Assembly (NCBI RefSeq): GCF_024139115.2
Contig: NC_085139.1
Coordinates: 249,359,236-249,423,235, forward strand
DNA from: Armigeres subalbatus
Taxonomy: Eukaryota; Arthropoda; Insecta; Diptera; Culicidae
Direction: 5' to 3'
Length of the DNA: 64,000 nucleotides
Positions 24,101-36,399 of this stretch are shown piece after piece. The position numbers were made by a program, and so were the translations under genes. Each line of letters opens with the position of its first letter. Position 1 is the stretch's first letter. The notes below the pieces were generated by a model. The model was not told the origin of the DNA. It ran no database searches and saw only the letters and a list, made by a program, of their open reading frames with translations.

Positions 24101-27100
24101 GGTTTGGATTGGTTTGGATTGGTTTGGATTGGTTTGGATTGGTTTGGATTGGTTTGGATTGGTTTGGATTGGTTTGGATTGGTTTGGATTGGTTTGGATT
24201 GGTTTGGATTGGTTTGGATTGGTTTGGATTGGTTTGTTTGGTTTGGATTGGTTTGGTTGCAGTTGGATTGGTTTGGATTGCGTTTGGTTGGGTTGGTTGC
24301 AATTGGATTGGTTTGGATTGCATTTGGTTGGAATTGAATTAGATTTGGTTGGATTGGTTTGGATTCGATTTGGTTGATTTTTGGTTTGGATTAGATTTGA
24401 ATTGGATTTGGATTGGATTTGGATTGGATTTGGATTGGATTTGGATTGGATTTGGAATGGATTTGGATTGGATTTGGATTGGATTTGGATTAGATTTGGA
24501 TTGAATTTGGATTAGATTTGGATTGGATTTGAATTAGATTTGATAGAACTTCTATTGGATTGGATTTGGATTGAATTTGGATTCGATTTGAATTGATTTT
24601 GGTTTGGATTTGGATTTGAATTGGATTTGGATTGAATTTTGGTTTGGATTGGATTGGATTTTGATTAGATTTAGATTGGATTTGGATTGGTTTGGATTGG
24701 TTTGGATTGGTTGGATTGGTTTGGATTGGTTTGGATTGGTTTGGATTGGTTTGGATTGGTTTGGATTGGTTTGGATTGGTTGGATTGGTTTGGATTGGTT
24801 TGGATTGGTTTGGATTGGTTTGGATTGGTTTGGATTGGTTTGGTTGGTTTGGATTGGTTTGGATTGGTTGGTTTGGATTGGTTTGGATTGGTTTGGTTGG
24901 TTTGGATTGGTTTGGATTGGTTTGGATTGGTTTGGATTGGTTTGGATTGGTTTGGTTGGTTTGGATTGGATGTGGATTGAATTGGATTGGATGTGGATTG
25001 GTTTGGATTGGTTTGGATTGGTTTGGATTGGTTTGGATTGGTTGGATTGGTTGGATTTTTGGTTTGGTTTGGATTGATTTGGTTTGGTTGGTTTGATTTG
25101 GATTGAATTTTGGTTTGGATTGGATTGGATTGGTTTGGATTAGATTTGGATTGGTTTGGATTGGTTTGGTTGCAGTTGGATTGGTTGGATTGCGTTTGGA
25201 TTGGAATTGAATGGGTTTGGTTTGGATTGGTTTGGATTGGTTTGGTTGTGATTAGATTGGTTTGGTTGGTTTGGATTGGTTTGGATTGGTTTGGATTGGA
25301 TTTGGATTGGATTTGGATTGGATTTGGACTGTATTTGGATTGGATTTGGATTGTATTTGGATTAGATTTGGATTGGATTGGATTTGGATTTGGATTGGAT
25401 TTGGATTGGATTTGAATAAGATTTGATAGAACTTCTATTGGATTGGATTTGGATTGAATTTGGATTCGATTTGAATTGAATTGGATTGAATTTGAATATG
25501 AATTGGATTTGGATTGGATTTGGATTGGATTTGGATTGGATTAGATTTGGATTGGATTTGGATTGGATTTGGATTGGATTTGGATTGGATTTGGATTGGA
25601 TTTGGATTGGATTTGGATTGGAATTGGATTGAATTTTGGTTTGGATTTGGATTTGGATTGATTTGGTTTGGATTTGGATTGGATTTGGATTGAATTTTGG
25701 TTTGGATTGGATTGGATTTGGATTGGATTTGGATTAGATTTAGATTGGATTTGGATTGGATTTGGATTGGATTTGGATTGGATTTGGATTGGATTTGGAT
25801 TGGATTTGGATTGCAATTGGATTGGATTTGGATTGCATTTGGATTGGAATTGAATTGGATTGGATTTGGATTCGATTTGAATTGATTTTGGTTTGGATTT
25901 GGATTTGAATTGGATTTGGATTTGGATTGGATTTGGATTGAATTTTGGTTTGGATTGGATTGGATTGGATTTGGATTAGATTTGGATTAGATTTAGATTG
26001 GATTTGTATTAGATTTGGATTGAATTTGGATTAGATTTGGATTGGATTTGAATTAGATTTGATAGAACTTCTATTGGATTGGATTTGGATTGAATTTGGA
26101 TTCGATTTGAATTGATTTTGGTTTGGATTTGGATTTGAATTGGATTTGGATTGAATTTTGGTTTGGATTGGATTGGATTTGGATTGGATTTTGATTAGAT
26201 TTAGATTGGATTTGGATTGGATTTGGATTGGATTTGGATTGGATTTGGATTGAATTTTGGTTTGGATTTGGATTGATTTGGTTTGGATTTGGATTGGATT
26301 TGGATTGAATTTTGGTTTGGATTGGATTGGGATTGGATTGGATTTGGATTAGATTTAGATTGGATTTGGATTGGATTTGGATTGCAATTGGATTGGATTT
26401 GGATTGCATTTGGATTGGAATTGAATTGGATTTGAATTTGGATTGGATTTGGATTGGATTTGGATTGGATTTGGATTGGATTTGGATTGGATTTGGATTG
26501 GATTTGGATTGAATTTGGATTGGATTTGGTTGGTTTGGACTGTGTTTGGATTGGTTTGGATTGGTTTGGATTGTGTTTGGATTGGTTTGGATTGGTTTGG
26601 TTGGATTTGTTGGTTTGGATTGGATTGGTTTGGATTGGTTTGGATTGGTTTGGATTGGTTTGGATTGGTTTGGATTGGTTTGGATTGGTTTGGATTGGTT
26701 TGGTTGGTTTGGATTGGTTTGGATTGGTTTGGATTGGTTTGGATTGGTTTGGATTGGTTTGGATTGGTTTGGATTGGATTTGGATTGGATTTGGACTGTA
26801 TTTGGATTGGATTTGGATTGGATTTGGATTGGATTTGGATTGGAATTTATTGGATTTGGATTGGATTTGGATTGGATTTGGATTGGATTTGGATTGGTTT
26901 TGGATTGGATTTGGATTTTATTTGGATTGGATTTGGATATGATTAGATTTGGATTAGATTTGGTTTGGATTTGGAATAGATTTGGGTTGGATTTGGGTTG
27001 GATTTGGATTGGATTTGGATTAGATTTGTATTATATTTGGATTAAATTTGGATTGGATTTGGATTGGATGTGAATTGGATTTGGATTCGATTGGTTTTGG

Positions 27101-27830
27101 ATTGGATTTGGATTGGATTTGAATTAGATTATGATTGGATTTGGATTGGATTGGATTTGGATTGAATTTGGATTGGATGTGAATTGGATTTGGATTGGAT
27201 TGGTTTTGGATTGGATTTGGATTGGATTTGAATTAGATTTTGATTGGATTTGGATTGGATTGGATTTGGATTGAATTTGGATTGGATTTGGATTTGGATT
27301 TCGATTTGGATTGGATTTGGATTTGGATTGGATTGGATTTGGATTAGATTTGGATTGAATTCTGATTGGATTCGGATTGGTTTTGGATTGGATTTGAATT
27401 AGATTGGGATTGGATTTGGGTTGGATTGGATTCGGATTGGATTTGGATTGGATTTGGATTAGATTTGGTTTGGATTTGGATTGGCTTTAGATTTGATTGT
27501 GATTGGTTTAGATTTGGATTCGATTTGGATTAATTTTTGTTTGGATTTAGATTGTATTGTGTTTAAATTGGATTTGGATTTGATTTGGATTTGGATTAGA
27601 TTTGGATAGGATTTGGATTGGATTTAGATTTGATTTTGATTCAATTTGTATCGATTTTGGCTTGGATTTGGATTGAATTGTATTAGAATTGGATTTGGAT
27701 TCTATTTGGTTTTGGATTTGGATTGGATTGGATTTGGATTGATTTGGGTTGGATTTGGATTAGATTTGGATTGGATTTGGATTTAGATTGGATTTGGAAT
27801 GGATTTGGATTGGATTTGGATTAGGTTTGG
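21160..27830 (+). repeat. Satellite array D (GGATTGGATTT, 11 bp; GGATTGGTTT, 10 bp)
   Basis: The + strand is almost wholly GGATTGGATTT repeats with single-base variants. It contains expanded blocks of a 10-bp form GGATTGGTTT at about 23360-24360, 24685-25300 and 26530-26770. Because neither period is a multiple of three and the + strand unit has no stop in any frame, long overlapping open frames appear (Asp/Leu/Trp/Ile/Gly-rich, up to 327 codons); these are artefacts. C is nearly absent from the + strand. A non-satellite marker with GATAGAACTTCTATTGG recurs nine times, showing higher-order structure. Ends are diverged (27300-27830). Confidence 0.97.
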
Positions 27831-30105
27831 ATGGCCATTGGAACTGCTTCACCTCAATCGGATAGCTGTTGGAAAATCTAACAACTTTCTCGTTCCACAA
27901 CATTCCTGTCAGGAAACTATCGTAAGCACGTTCAATCGTTCTTGTTCTCTTTTGTTCACTTGTCTATTTGTTGTTAGATTTCGGCAGCAGCACTACGGAA
28001 ACCAACGACTCTACTAACTTGTAGTGATTTCGCAGTAGATCGTGCAGCTTTTCATTCGAAACAGTTTCGCAGTTATGGTGTCCAATAACTACAGCTCAGC
28101 TACTCAAGCTTTGATCCCACAGTAAATCACAGCAAAATATTCCAAATCCTGAATTTGAAATCCTGAATTTGTTAGAATCCGGTGACTGCATAAGAAGTTT
28201 TGAAGTTTTGAAGAAGTTTTGAAATTTGATATAAGTCACGTTTTTGTAGAACGTGAAACATTCGAAGTTTGAAAGGGACGAGTCAGAGATTGATCCCACG
28301 ATCCCCTGCTTATTGATTCAGTAGGTTGCACTAACTGTCCTCATTCACCGAAACTCAATATTTCTATTAGTGATCAAGCATCAAATTCGAATTTAAATCC
28401 TAATTACAACGTGCTACAAACAACAAAACGGAAGGTCACGGGCATGCGATGCCGTACACTAATCAAACATTAACTAATTACTACCATGAAGTACCTACCA
28501 CAAGTATTCGAGTATTTCCTGCAACGCTAGTTCCTCTACAAGCTTCCAATGGGTGACTATCGTCGTCGGCACTCGCAGAGTCTGAACAACAGTTGAGACG
28601 CATGACCCAACGAGCACGATCGCGTGCAGGGTCGTCCTTTAGTCGTTCATTGTCCTAAATACATTGACACCCTAATATGGAAAGTCTTGCTCTGGGGCCG
28701 AGCCCGGACCAAAGATCATCGAAGGCGCGCGGCGTGCCTTCCACATCCACAAGATATGACCACTCACGATGCATGGAACCGTCGTCGTGGTCGCCGTCGC
28801 GTCGTCGAAGTAAACAAATCGCAAAACAATGATCAACCGGTAAAGGCAACCGATGATTATGGCGATGATGATGATCGCATAATTGAGTAACCGAATGATC
28901 GTTCTCGAAGTATTATGGGAGTCGGTCGCGGCGCGGTAGGTGTTTGTTAATCGAAAAAACCCGTTTGCAGTTTATCCATTCATGCGTGGTTGCGAATTGG
29001 ATCTGGAGAGAAGACGGTTTGTTGCTCCACTAGCTACCGTGCAGCTTGAGGAATGAACAAAAGTCACGTCATCGCGCTATCGGCGTGACAAATGATGCTG
29101 AATTCTGAAGTTGAGGTAATCTCAAGCGAGTGTATGTGATGTGACGAGACGAGATATGGTGGCACCCTACCAACAGACAACAGTAGTGGATCGATTTATG
29201 ACTCCGTTGACATTGAACACTCTTCAACGGAGGGCGAGCGTAGGTAGCGTAGGTCAGGCTCATGCATTAACCATCAGATAATAATGGTAGGAACTAAATT
29301 CGTAATCGAGCGAATTCGCCGATGGTGGACCTTATCGTAGGAAGTAACTTCCAGTTCAGTGATGGACATCGGAATGTTACGGACGAACAAATTCTTCACC
29401 CACCCGTTGAAGCTATAATTATCTCATTTGAATTGAATCACAGAAGCGACAAAATTCGATGCAAATGCTGATTGCAGCTCGAAGAATTGATCGATCTGGT
29501 TGGCGTCAAGCCAGTGGAATGTGGTTTGTCGAATGTTCAGATAAACGAGTAAATTAAGTAAATACGATTGTTATCCAATTCGTAAATCATTTTGATTATC
29601 GAGCGATTTCTTATAAACATCATATATCTAAATTATAATTTGTCTGGTTTCCGAAGCTAACTTGTCTTCATTTATTTCAGTTTAATCTAACTTGTCTAAA
29701 TTGTCTTTGAAATCTTGGCATTAATAAAGCATCAAGATGACAATGTGACAGTTGGTGGATGTAAAATTCATAGAACTGAATATCAGTCGGAAATACTTCG
29801 GTATAGGATTTTTTCAATTAAGAGGAGATTCCCCAAGTGACGGACACCTTAGCCATCTACTGCAAAATTGAATAATAAGCTTTGATTTTGCATTGGGGAT
29901 CTCCTACTTTGAATTTTTATGGGGACATTTTAAAATTTTTTGGCAGTGTATTGCTGTGTAGGAAAAATGTTTTATTATGCTTAACGATGTACGCACGATT
30001 GATTTCAATATCAATAGAGACCGTTTGAAAAATAGCATGAGGCAAATACAATAGTTAAAAGAACATCAGTCTGTACAGCTTAAGCTGAAGACGGTGAAAA
30101 TAATT
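27831..30105. other. Intron-like sequence
   Basis: Mostly non-repetitive sequence with no convincing coding frame. A tRNA-like B-box fragment on the - strand (GGATCAATCTC near 28290) may be a SINE relic. A small palindrome lies at 29824-29904. Otherwise nothing is supported. Confidence 0.3.
29824..29904. repeat. Small palindromic element (about 80 bp)
   Basis: GGAGATTCCCCAA at 29824-29836 is mirrored by TTGGGGATCTCC at 29893-29904. Inside, TGCAAAAT (29861) pairs with ATTTTGCA (29885). It resembles a tiny MITE, but no target duplication was found. Confidence 0.5.
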
Positions 30106-30837
30106 CAGTGGTGCACAGGTACACGCTTGCTTCGGGCCAAATTATGCGCCAATGCCACGGGCCGCAATGAGGTTTTTAAATTTATACAACAGCTTATTTT
30201 GAAAACTCGTTACTAGCTGGGAGCTGCGGACTCGATCGAATCAAATTTTCAAGATATTTTGCTTGAAACTCGCAAATTCTCGTATAGTGTTCACTGTACA
30301 CGTTACGATTTTCTCACATTGGATTATCATTATGTTTATCTTTATAAAATTAAATTACAAAGATTTCGTCAATTTACCGCATCGTATATATTAACGTGTC
30401 GAATGTTAAATTAATTCATACCCTCCAGTTATGTTGAATCCGTCGATATATTTAAAATGACGCCAGTAAATTGAAATTAGTTGAAAATGAGCTATATTTA
30501 GTATGAGTTGATTTATACGTGTACTCTCTCGTCTACGCTCAAAATGCACAAAACCTCTCTCGATGCGATGGATACTTTTTGACAGCTTACTTTGGAGATT
30601 CTTTGACACTCGTTTCGACTGTATCCGCATCTCCCAGATTACTAATAGATGTTCCTGAAATGTTAAGCAATGCTTTTTCTTCCAAAATGAATAAAATATA
30701 CAAACAACAAAATGTAGATTTATATCACAATAAATGTATTTGAAAATCAATAGATCTTTCTTGTCGCATTTCAATACAATATACATGATTACATAGTTCA
30801 CTTACTTTTTTCATGAGCAAGCTTATCAAGATCAGCC

Positions 30838-31765
30838 TTAGGTCGAAAGATTAGAGGTCGAAATACGCAAGGAATTGTCCAAATTTTCATCAGTTATCTT
30901 ATTTCTAGCTTTTAACTTTACTTGCTTCATTACGGAAAACAGTTGTTCACAAATGTATGTGGATCCAAACAAAGAAGCTACGAAAAGAACATGTTTTTGC
31001 AGCTCTGGGAAGCGCTCTTCCGGAATAAATTTGGCATAGAATTCACGAAGATCATGGCGATCAAATTTTTCTCGCAGTTCCGTATCGCACTGTAATTCAA
31101 TGAGTTCCATTGGGATATTGTCTGGAGCTTGCTCGACATCAGCACTGAATGGAGCAGAGAAAAGTTTTAGAATTTTGCCATGAAATCTCCAAATCTTCGA
31201 GCAAAATCATTTTTCATCGTTTGGAGTGCTTCAACGTATTTTTTGTCGACGACACGATGCAATTTCCGAGAGTAGGGAAATGGGCAAAATTCAGAATATC
31301 CATCTGTTTCTCCCACAACAAGATCTTGTTTTCAAACGTACTGATTTGTTTAAGCATGCTATGCACCAATTTACCTTTACCCTGGAGATTTAAATTCAAA
31401 TAGTTCAGGTGCGTTGTTATGTCAGTTAAGAAAGCCAGATCTGCCATCCACTCCGCATTATTGAAACACTTCGCTGGTTTACCTTTTCTCTCCATGAATT
31501 CGACGATTTCTTTCCGAAGACCAAATACGCATCGTAACACCTTTCCCCTGATCAGCCAACGTACCCAAGTATAATATGGTAGGTCACCATATTCTGCATC
31601 CGTGTTTACTAGAAGTGTCTGAAATTCTCGATGGTTCAATGCGTGTGATCGGATGGAATTAACTATCTTGATGACATCTTTGAATCTCACGTTTTGGGCA
31701 CAGAGGTTCTCCTGGTGCACGATGTAATGGTACTGGGAGAATCTCTCCGACACTAATTTTCGGTA
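30838..31765 (-). pseudogene. hAT transposase remnant (GTF2IRD2/Charlie-like), frameshifted
   Basis: The - strand frame 31753-31214 reads SQYHYIVHQENLCAQNV, REFQTLLVNTDAEYGDLPYY, WVRWLIRGKVLR, KGKPAKCFNNAEWMADLAFL and NLNLQGKGKLVHSML. This is the middle of the domain found in hAT transposases related to vertebrate GTF2IRD2-type proteins. After a frameshift near 31240 and another near 31155, frame 31110-30838 gives MELIELQCDTELREKF, then LFGSTYICEQLFSVMKQVK and LRISTSN, the C-terminal hAT dimerisation region. The N-terminal BED-finger and first catalytic part are missing, so it cannot be active. Family assignment is from recognised motifs. Confidence 0.85.
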
Positions 31766-31791
31766 CCTTTACGTTTTCCTATGAATAATGA

Positions 31792-32200
31792 TTTTTGCCT
31801 TTCTCGTACAACAAAGTTGTACCGAAAGGCTATCATTTCACTCGAAAACGCACTTTTATAGAAGCCTCTGAGACCCATAGTGTTACATACCAATCGACTC
31901 AGCTCGACGAACTGAACACATGTCTGTCTGTCCGTCTGTATGTGTGTGTGTATGTGTGTACACAAAACCTAAGAAAAACATTAGACAACTTTTCATATAG
32001 TAATCCTTAACCGATTTTCTCGCAACAAGTTTTATTCGACAGAGGACAAAGCCTTGTTGATCACTATTGAATTTGATAACGATTGCGAAAGTTATGAAGA
32101 AAATGATACACCGATCTATATAGGCCCCATATAAGGTTGGTGTCTTAACTAATTGCGAGAAAGGCATCACCAACGCTAGGTGGATTAATCTGGGTTTTTT
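31792..32200 (-). mobile_element. Helentron/DINE-1-like element, short copy
   Basis: Read on the - strand it starts near AACCCAGATTAATCCACC (32200), then has a GCCTTTCTCGC subterminal motif. It continues through one diverged copy of the 167-bp monomer (CATAACTTTCGCAATCG to GTTGCGAGAAAATCGG) and a TG/CA microsatellite, then TCGTCGAGCTGAGTCGATTGG, and ends with a terminal hairpin (31822-31806) followed by GAGAAAGGCAAAA. The longer relative is at 34191-36400. It is inserted inside the hAT remnant. There is no coding capacity. The DINE-1/helentron comparison is based on the order of parts and is inference. Confidence 0.65.
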
Positions 32201-32300
32201 TATTACTAAAATAAAATGCTTCCGCGGGCCGCATTTACCACCCCAACGGGCCACATGCGGCCCGCGGGCCGCTAGATGAGCACCACTGTAATAAATAATT

Positions 32301-33070
32301 AAATATATGGTGTACAGAGCAAGGGAATTAGAGATGTGAAGTGAAATTCAGCGTTGTAGGCCTGATCGTAACGTGGGGGTGACAATATCCGGTGTCCGGA
32401 GAAGTAAAGGATCTGGACGGGACAATAATGGTGGCCCCAATAGAGGTCAAACCGAATATTCCATTGTAAAGATCCAGTCAAAGAAAATGAGGGATCCGTC
32501 GTTTATTATAATTGGGTCGTCTTCTTCTCTGACCACGAGGTGGGCAAGTTATCGAGGGTCTGATCTAGTTCCTTCCCATGTGATCAATGCTCATGTCTCC
32601 GAGAGCAAGATGTGGGAACAAGATAGAGGAAATTCTTATGATGGTTATTGTTACAAAGCTTTTGCACTTCCTCAGTAAAAATATTGGGAATTTTCACCCC
32701 AGGCAATTTGAGTGTCAAAGGGGATTGGACTCTTATTCGCAGGTGATTTAAAGTCCTACAATAGTGTTTTGCACCGGATGTATTAGTTATGATGGTTTAG
32801 GAATCTTCTAATGATGCTGCAACCTCCAAAAACCATTGTCTTTTAGATGCTATGGAGGTTATAAGATAGTTCCAGCTCCTCTACATCCAATCTGCGACTC
32901 TTTCCACCCAACCAGTGATGGTTAGATTTTCTAGTTCAATTAAAGTTAATTGCCTATTTCCGGGGATTAAACCACCCGACTTGGACGTTAATTTACAATG
33001 TTATGAAAACTCATATGTGAATATGTACGTTATGAGGAAGATATTGATTTGGAAAATGTATTGGAGGTAA
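32301..33070. other. Unassigned sequence
   Basis: No repeat structure or gene is supported in this stretch. The 101-codon frame at 32373-32678 has no recognisable motif. Confidence 0.3.
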
Positions 33071-33078
33071 CCACTTTC

Positions 33079-33150
33079 CCTTCGATGGGACTCGAACCAA
33101 TGACCCTACAGTACGCTAGACTGGTGCTTTAACCAACTGAGCTACGAAGG
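33079..33150 (-). tRNA. tRNA-like sequence (SINE head or tRNA pseudogene)
   Basis: On the - strand about 72 nt fold as a cloverleaf. CCTTCG pairs with CGAAGG, the A box is TAGCTCAGTTGG, and the anticodon stem CAGT/ACTG encloses loop CTAGCGT, which would give anticodon AGC. The B box is GGTTCGAGTCC. Several stems have a mismatch (outer acceptor pair, D-stem, T-stem), and the sequence upstream on the - strand repeats GGCCTTCG. This fits a tRNA-derived SINE head or pseudogene better than a working tRNA. Confidence 0.55.
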
Positions 33151-33683
33151 CCTCCGTCGGCCTTCGCAACCTAGAGGGTCCTGAACGAGCTCGAGATTCC
33201 CAAATTCGACGCATAGTCAAATCACTCGCAATCCATTTCTCAAGCCAATACTTCCACATGTGTATTGAACACTTCCACAGTAGATGAGCGAGAGTAGTTA
33301 GAATGTCTGGCGGCAGTACACCTTCTTCATCAGCAACTGTACTGATCAAGGTTGTCTAAGCTATTTGCCAGTCGGTCGTCAAGCTCAGACCCGACCGCAT
33401 TGCGTATGCATGAGCACGAAGTGCACCATGAAGTCTACGTAGACTTTTACCAATTTTACAAAATATCATATGTGTTTTGGAAAACATGGAATTTACGTTT
33501 TAAGTAATTCAGCTATTCTAATTCAAATTAATTTTATCATGTAAACATTTTAATAAAATTCGATTTTCAAACATAACAAAATCAAACTGACCCAAATCCA
33601 ACAAAGCAAGAATCAATTTAAAAAGAAATCAAATTCAATCCTCTGTCCTCTGTCCGCTGAAACTAAATTTTGAAGCAAATTAA
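33151..33683. other. SINE-adjacent and AT-rich sequence
   Basis: 33160-33360 directly joins the tRNA-like sequence and may belong to the same element. The rest is AT-rich without supported features. Confidence 0.3.
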
Positions 33684-33926
33684 GGCCGATACAAATATTT
33701 AAAAAATATTTTGTCTACCCCCCCCCCCCCCCGCCCCCCCCGTTGGATGTTTTTGCAAAAAAAAAAAAATATTTTGAGGGGGCAATAAATTTCGGATAAT
33801 TTTGAGGTTTTTCAAAACGTTTTCAAATCCAAGGAGTTTTTTTAAATTTTTTTTATTTTAATTATCCAACCCTAGACCTCTCGGATACCAGTAGGACAAA
33901 ATTTTAATTAAATATTTGTAACGGCC
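33684..33926 (+). mobile_element. MITE with GGCCGATACAAATATTTA ends
   Basis: The left end GGCCGATACAAATATTTA and right end TAAATATTTGTAACGGCC are inverted repeats, flanked by TAA on both sides. The family has other copies at 9326-9834 (inverted) and 44346-44587. A C-rich homopolymer at 33718-33741 interrupts the interior. Confidence 0.65.
33718..33741 (+). repeat. Poly(C) tract
   Basis: 24 positions of C broken by one G. It lies inside the MITE at the place where related copies have a short CCCC or GGGG run. Confidence 0.9.
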
Positions 33927-34659
33927 TAATTTAATTTCTGTTGGATACGATTCCTCCTAGAAGTCACACATTTACATCGGCACGCCACTGTTAAAATTCT
34001 GTCATGCATCTGACCTCTAATTCTCCACGCCCGCCTGTTAAAATTGGTAGAAAACCGAACAATTTTCAGAATTTCGAAAAATTTGGATTTGAAATTGCGA
34101 GAATGTCTAATCTACATTTCAATATTTTTTTCGTGAAATTTTCGTAGAATTTTCCGATTGATAACCTTTCGAATTCTCCGTTAATAATCCAAAAAACCCA
34201 GATTAATCCACCTAGCGGTGATGGTGCCTTTCTCGACCTTCGTAAAATGTGTTTGCTTGAAAGTAGATGAGCTAGTAGTTAGGAGTAAAAAAGAAAAACT
34301 TCTTTGTCATTTCTATGAAAATCGGATTATTTCAAGCAAAGATATTGTAGATCCAGTTGAAAACGCGAGATCTCGGTTCGGTTTTCAACTTGATCTACAA
34401 TATGCTAATAAGAATTTCGATATTTTTCCTTTTCCAATCTTTTGATGTACATACCCATTTTTTATTTTACCCAGTTATATATTTTAAGGATATGACATTT
34501 GGATGTTTGTTAAACTGAAGCTCCGACTACACAAAAGAAAACGAAAATGTCATTCCCATCAAGCGAGCGGAGGGCAATATTTGTTATGATATAAATCTCG
34601 TGACCGTCCTTCTGCCAAACTCCCGTATGAAGAGGGAGGGAAGTGTCCAATGCAATTTG

Positions 34660-36190
34660 TTGTGAGTAAATCGATTGAGGGTAAGTGCATTAAAAATGAG
34701 CTAGAGTTTTTTACGCGCTTTTTTTATTACATATAGTATTTTGGCCATAATTTTTGTGCCCATAGTCCGATCTTTCAAATTTTCAATAGAAAACAATACG
34801 ACAGGATCCCGCGTCGAATGGAACTTGTTGCAAGTAAGTCGGTTGAGGATAAGTACCAAAAAAGTGAGCTAAACTTTTTGCACTTTTGGTGCGCGCACAC
34901 ACATACATACACACACAGAGACATCATCTCAGTTCGTCGAGCTGAGTCGATTGGTATATAACACTATGGGTCTCCAGGCCTTCTGTAAAAGTTTGGTTTT
35001 GGAGCGAACATATAGCCTTTTCGTATACTTTGTAGACGAAGGGCAAAAATAGTGTTTCGGCCACAACTTCCGATCCCATATTTCGATCTGGCCAATGTTC
35101 AAATATAAGCCAATTGAGACAGGATTATGCGTCGAATGCAACTTGTTGCGAGCAAATAATCTGAAGATAAATGCCTAAAAATGAGTGACATTCTTTACGC
35201 GATTTTTTCGTAAAAGTTTGCATTTTAGCCATAATTTCCGATCCCATAGTCCGACCTGGCCAATTTTCGAAAGGAAACAATGGGACAGGAATTTGCGTCG
35301 AATGCAACTTATTGCGTGTAAATCGATCAAGGTTAGGTGTCTGAAAAAAGGTGACATTTTTTTTGTGATTTTTATATTAAAAAAGGTAGTTTGGCCATAA
35401 CTTCCGATCCCATAGTTCGACCTGGCCAATTTTCAATAGGAAATAATGAGAAAGGATTCTGCGTCGAATGCAATTCGTTGCGAGCAAATCGGTTGAGGAT
35501 AAGTGCCCGAAAAATGAGTGACATTTTTTACACGATTTTTACGTATAAATTTGTATTTTGGCCATAACTTCCGATCCCATAGTCCGACCTGGCCAATTTT
35601 CAATAGGAAACAATAAGAAAGGATTCTGCGTCGAATGCAATTTGTTGCGAGCAAATCGGTTGAGGATAAGTTCCCGAAAAATGAGTGACATTTTTTACGC
35701 GATTTTTACGTATAAATTTGTATTTTGGCCATAACTTCCGATCCCATAGTCCGACCTGGCCAATTTTCAATAGGAAACAATAAGAAAGGATTCTGCGTCA
35801 AATGCAATTTGTTGCGAGCAAATCGGTTGAGGATAAGTTCCCGAAAAATGAGTGACATTTTTTACGCGATTTTTACGTATAAATTTGTATTTTGGCCATA
35901 ACTTCTGATCCCATAGTCCGACCTGGCCAACTTTCAATAGGAAACAATGAGAAAGGATTCTGCGTCGAATGCAATTTGTTGCGAGCAAATCGGATGAGGA
36001 TAAGTGCCCGAAAAATGAGTGACATTTTTTACGCGATTTTTACGTATAAATTTGTATTTTGGCCATAACCGAGGAACCCATAGTCCGACCTGGCCAACTT
36101 CAACTAGGAAACAAAGGGAAAGGATTCTGCGTAGAATGGAATTTGTTGCGAGGAAATCGGATGAGGATAAGTGCCTGAAAAATGAGTGAC
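34660..36190 (+). repeat. 167-bp tandem repeat
   Basis: TATTTTGGCCATAACTTCC-type starts fall at 35554, 35721, 35888 and 36055, an exact period of 167. Older, more diverged monomers start near 34736, 35044, 35212 and 35390. Monomers contain CGATCCCATAGTCCGACC, TTGTTGCGAGCAAATCGG and AAAATGAGTGACATTTTTTA. Central monomers (35400-36060) are nearly identical, so the array expanded recently from an element that in the short copy has one unit. Confidence 0.93.
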
Positions 36191-36207
36191 ATTTTTGCGT
36201 CTTTTGT

Positions 36208-36210
<3 letters not shown>

Positions 36211-36265
<55 letters not shown>
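36211..36265 (+). repeat. (CA)n microsatellite
   Basis: About 27 uninterrupted CA units, at the same position as the shorter CA tract at 34895-34918 in the preceding module. Confidence 0.97.
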
Positions 36266-36270
<5 letters not shown>

Positions 36271-36399
36271 TCACCTCAATTCGTGGGACTGAGTCGATTG
36301 GTGTATGAGGCTATGTGTCTCCGGGGCTTCTATAAAAAGTTTGTTGTTGGGGCGATCATATACCCTTTACCGTATACTTAGTATACGAGAAAGGCAAAA

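Larger units (their letters stand above)
30106..32288 (-). mobile_element. Decayed Charlie-like hAT transposon
   Basis: The ends begin CAGTGGTGC on both sides (30106 on the + strand, 32288 on the - strand) and are followed by CGGGCC/GGCCCG-rich sequence typical of Charlie-group hAT ends. AAATAATT lies immediately left of the element and again four bases beyond the right end (32293-32300), a possible 8-bp target duplication with a small end irregularity. Between them is a broken hAT transposase on the - strand. A helentron-like element has inserted at about 31792-32200, and the transposase N-terminal region is absent. Confidence 0.75.

Noticed and set aside
23354..24337. Long + strand open frames (up to 327 codons) rich in Trp, Gly, Asp and Leu
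   Set aside because: They translate the 10/11-bp satellite, are open in all three frames, and have no start context, splice signals or homology.
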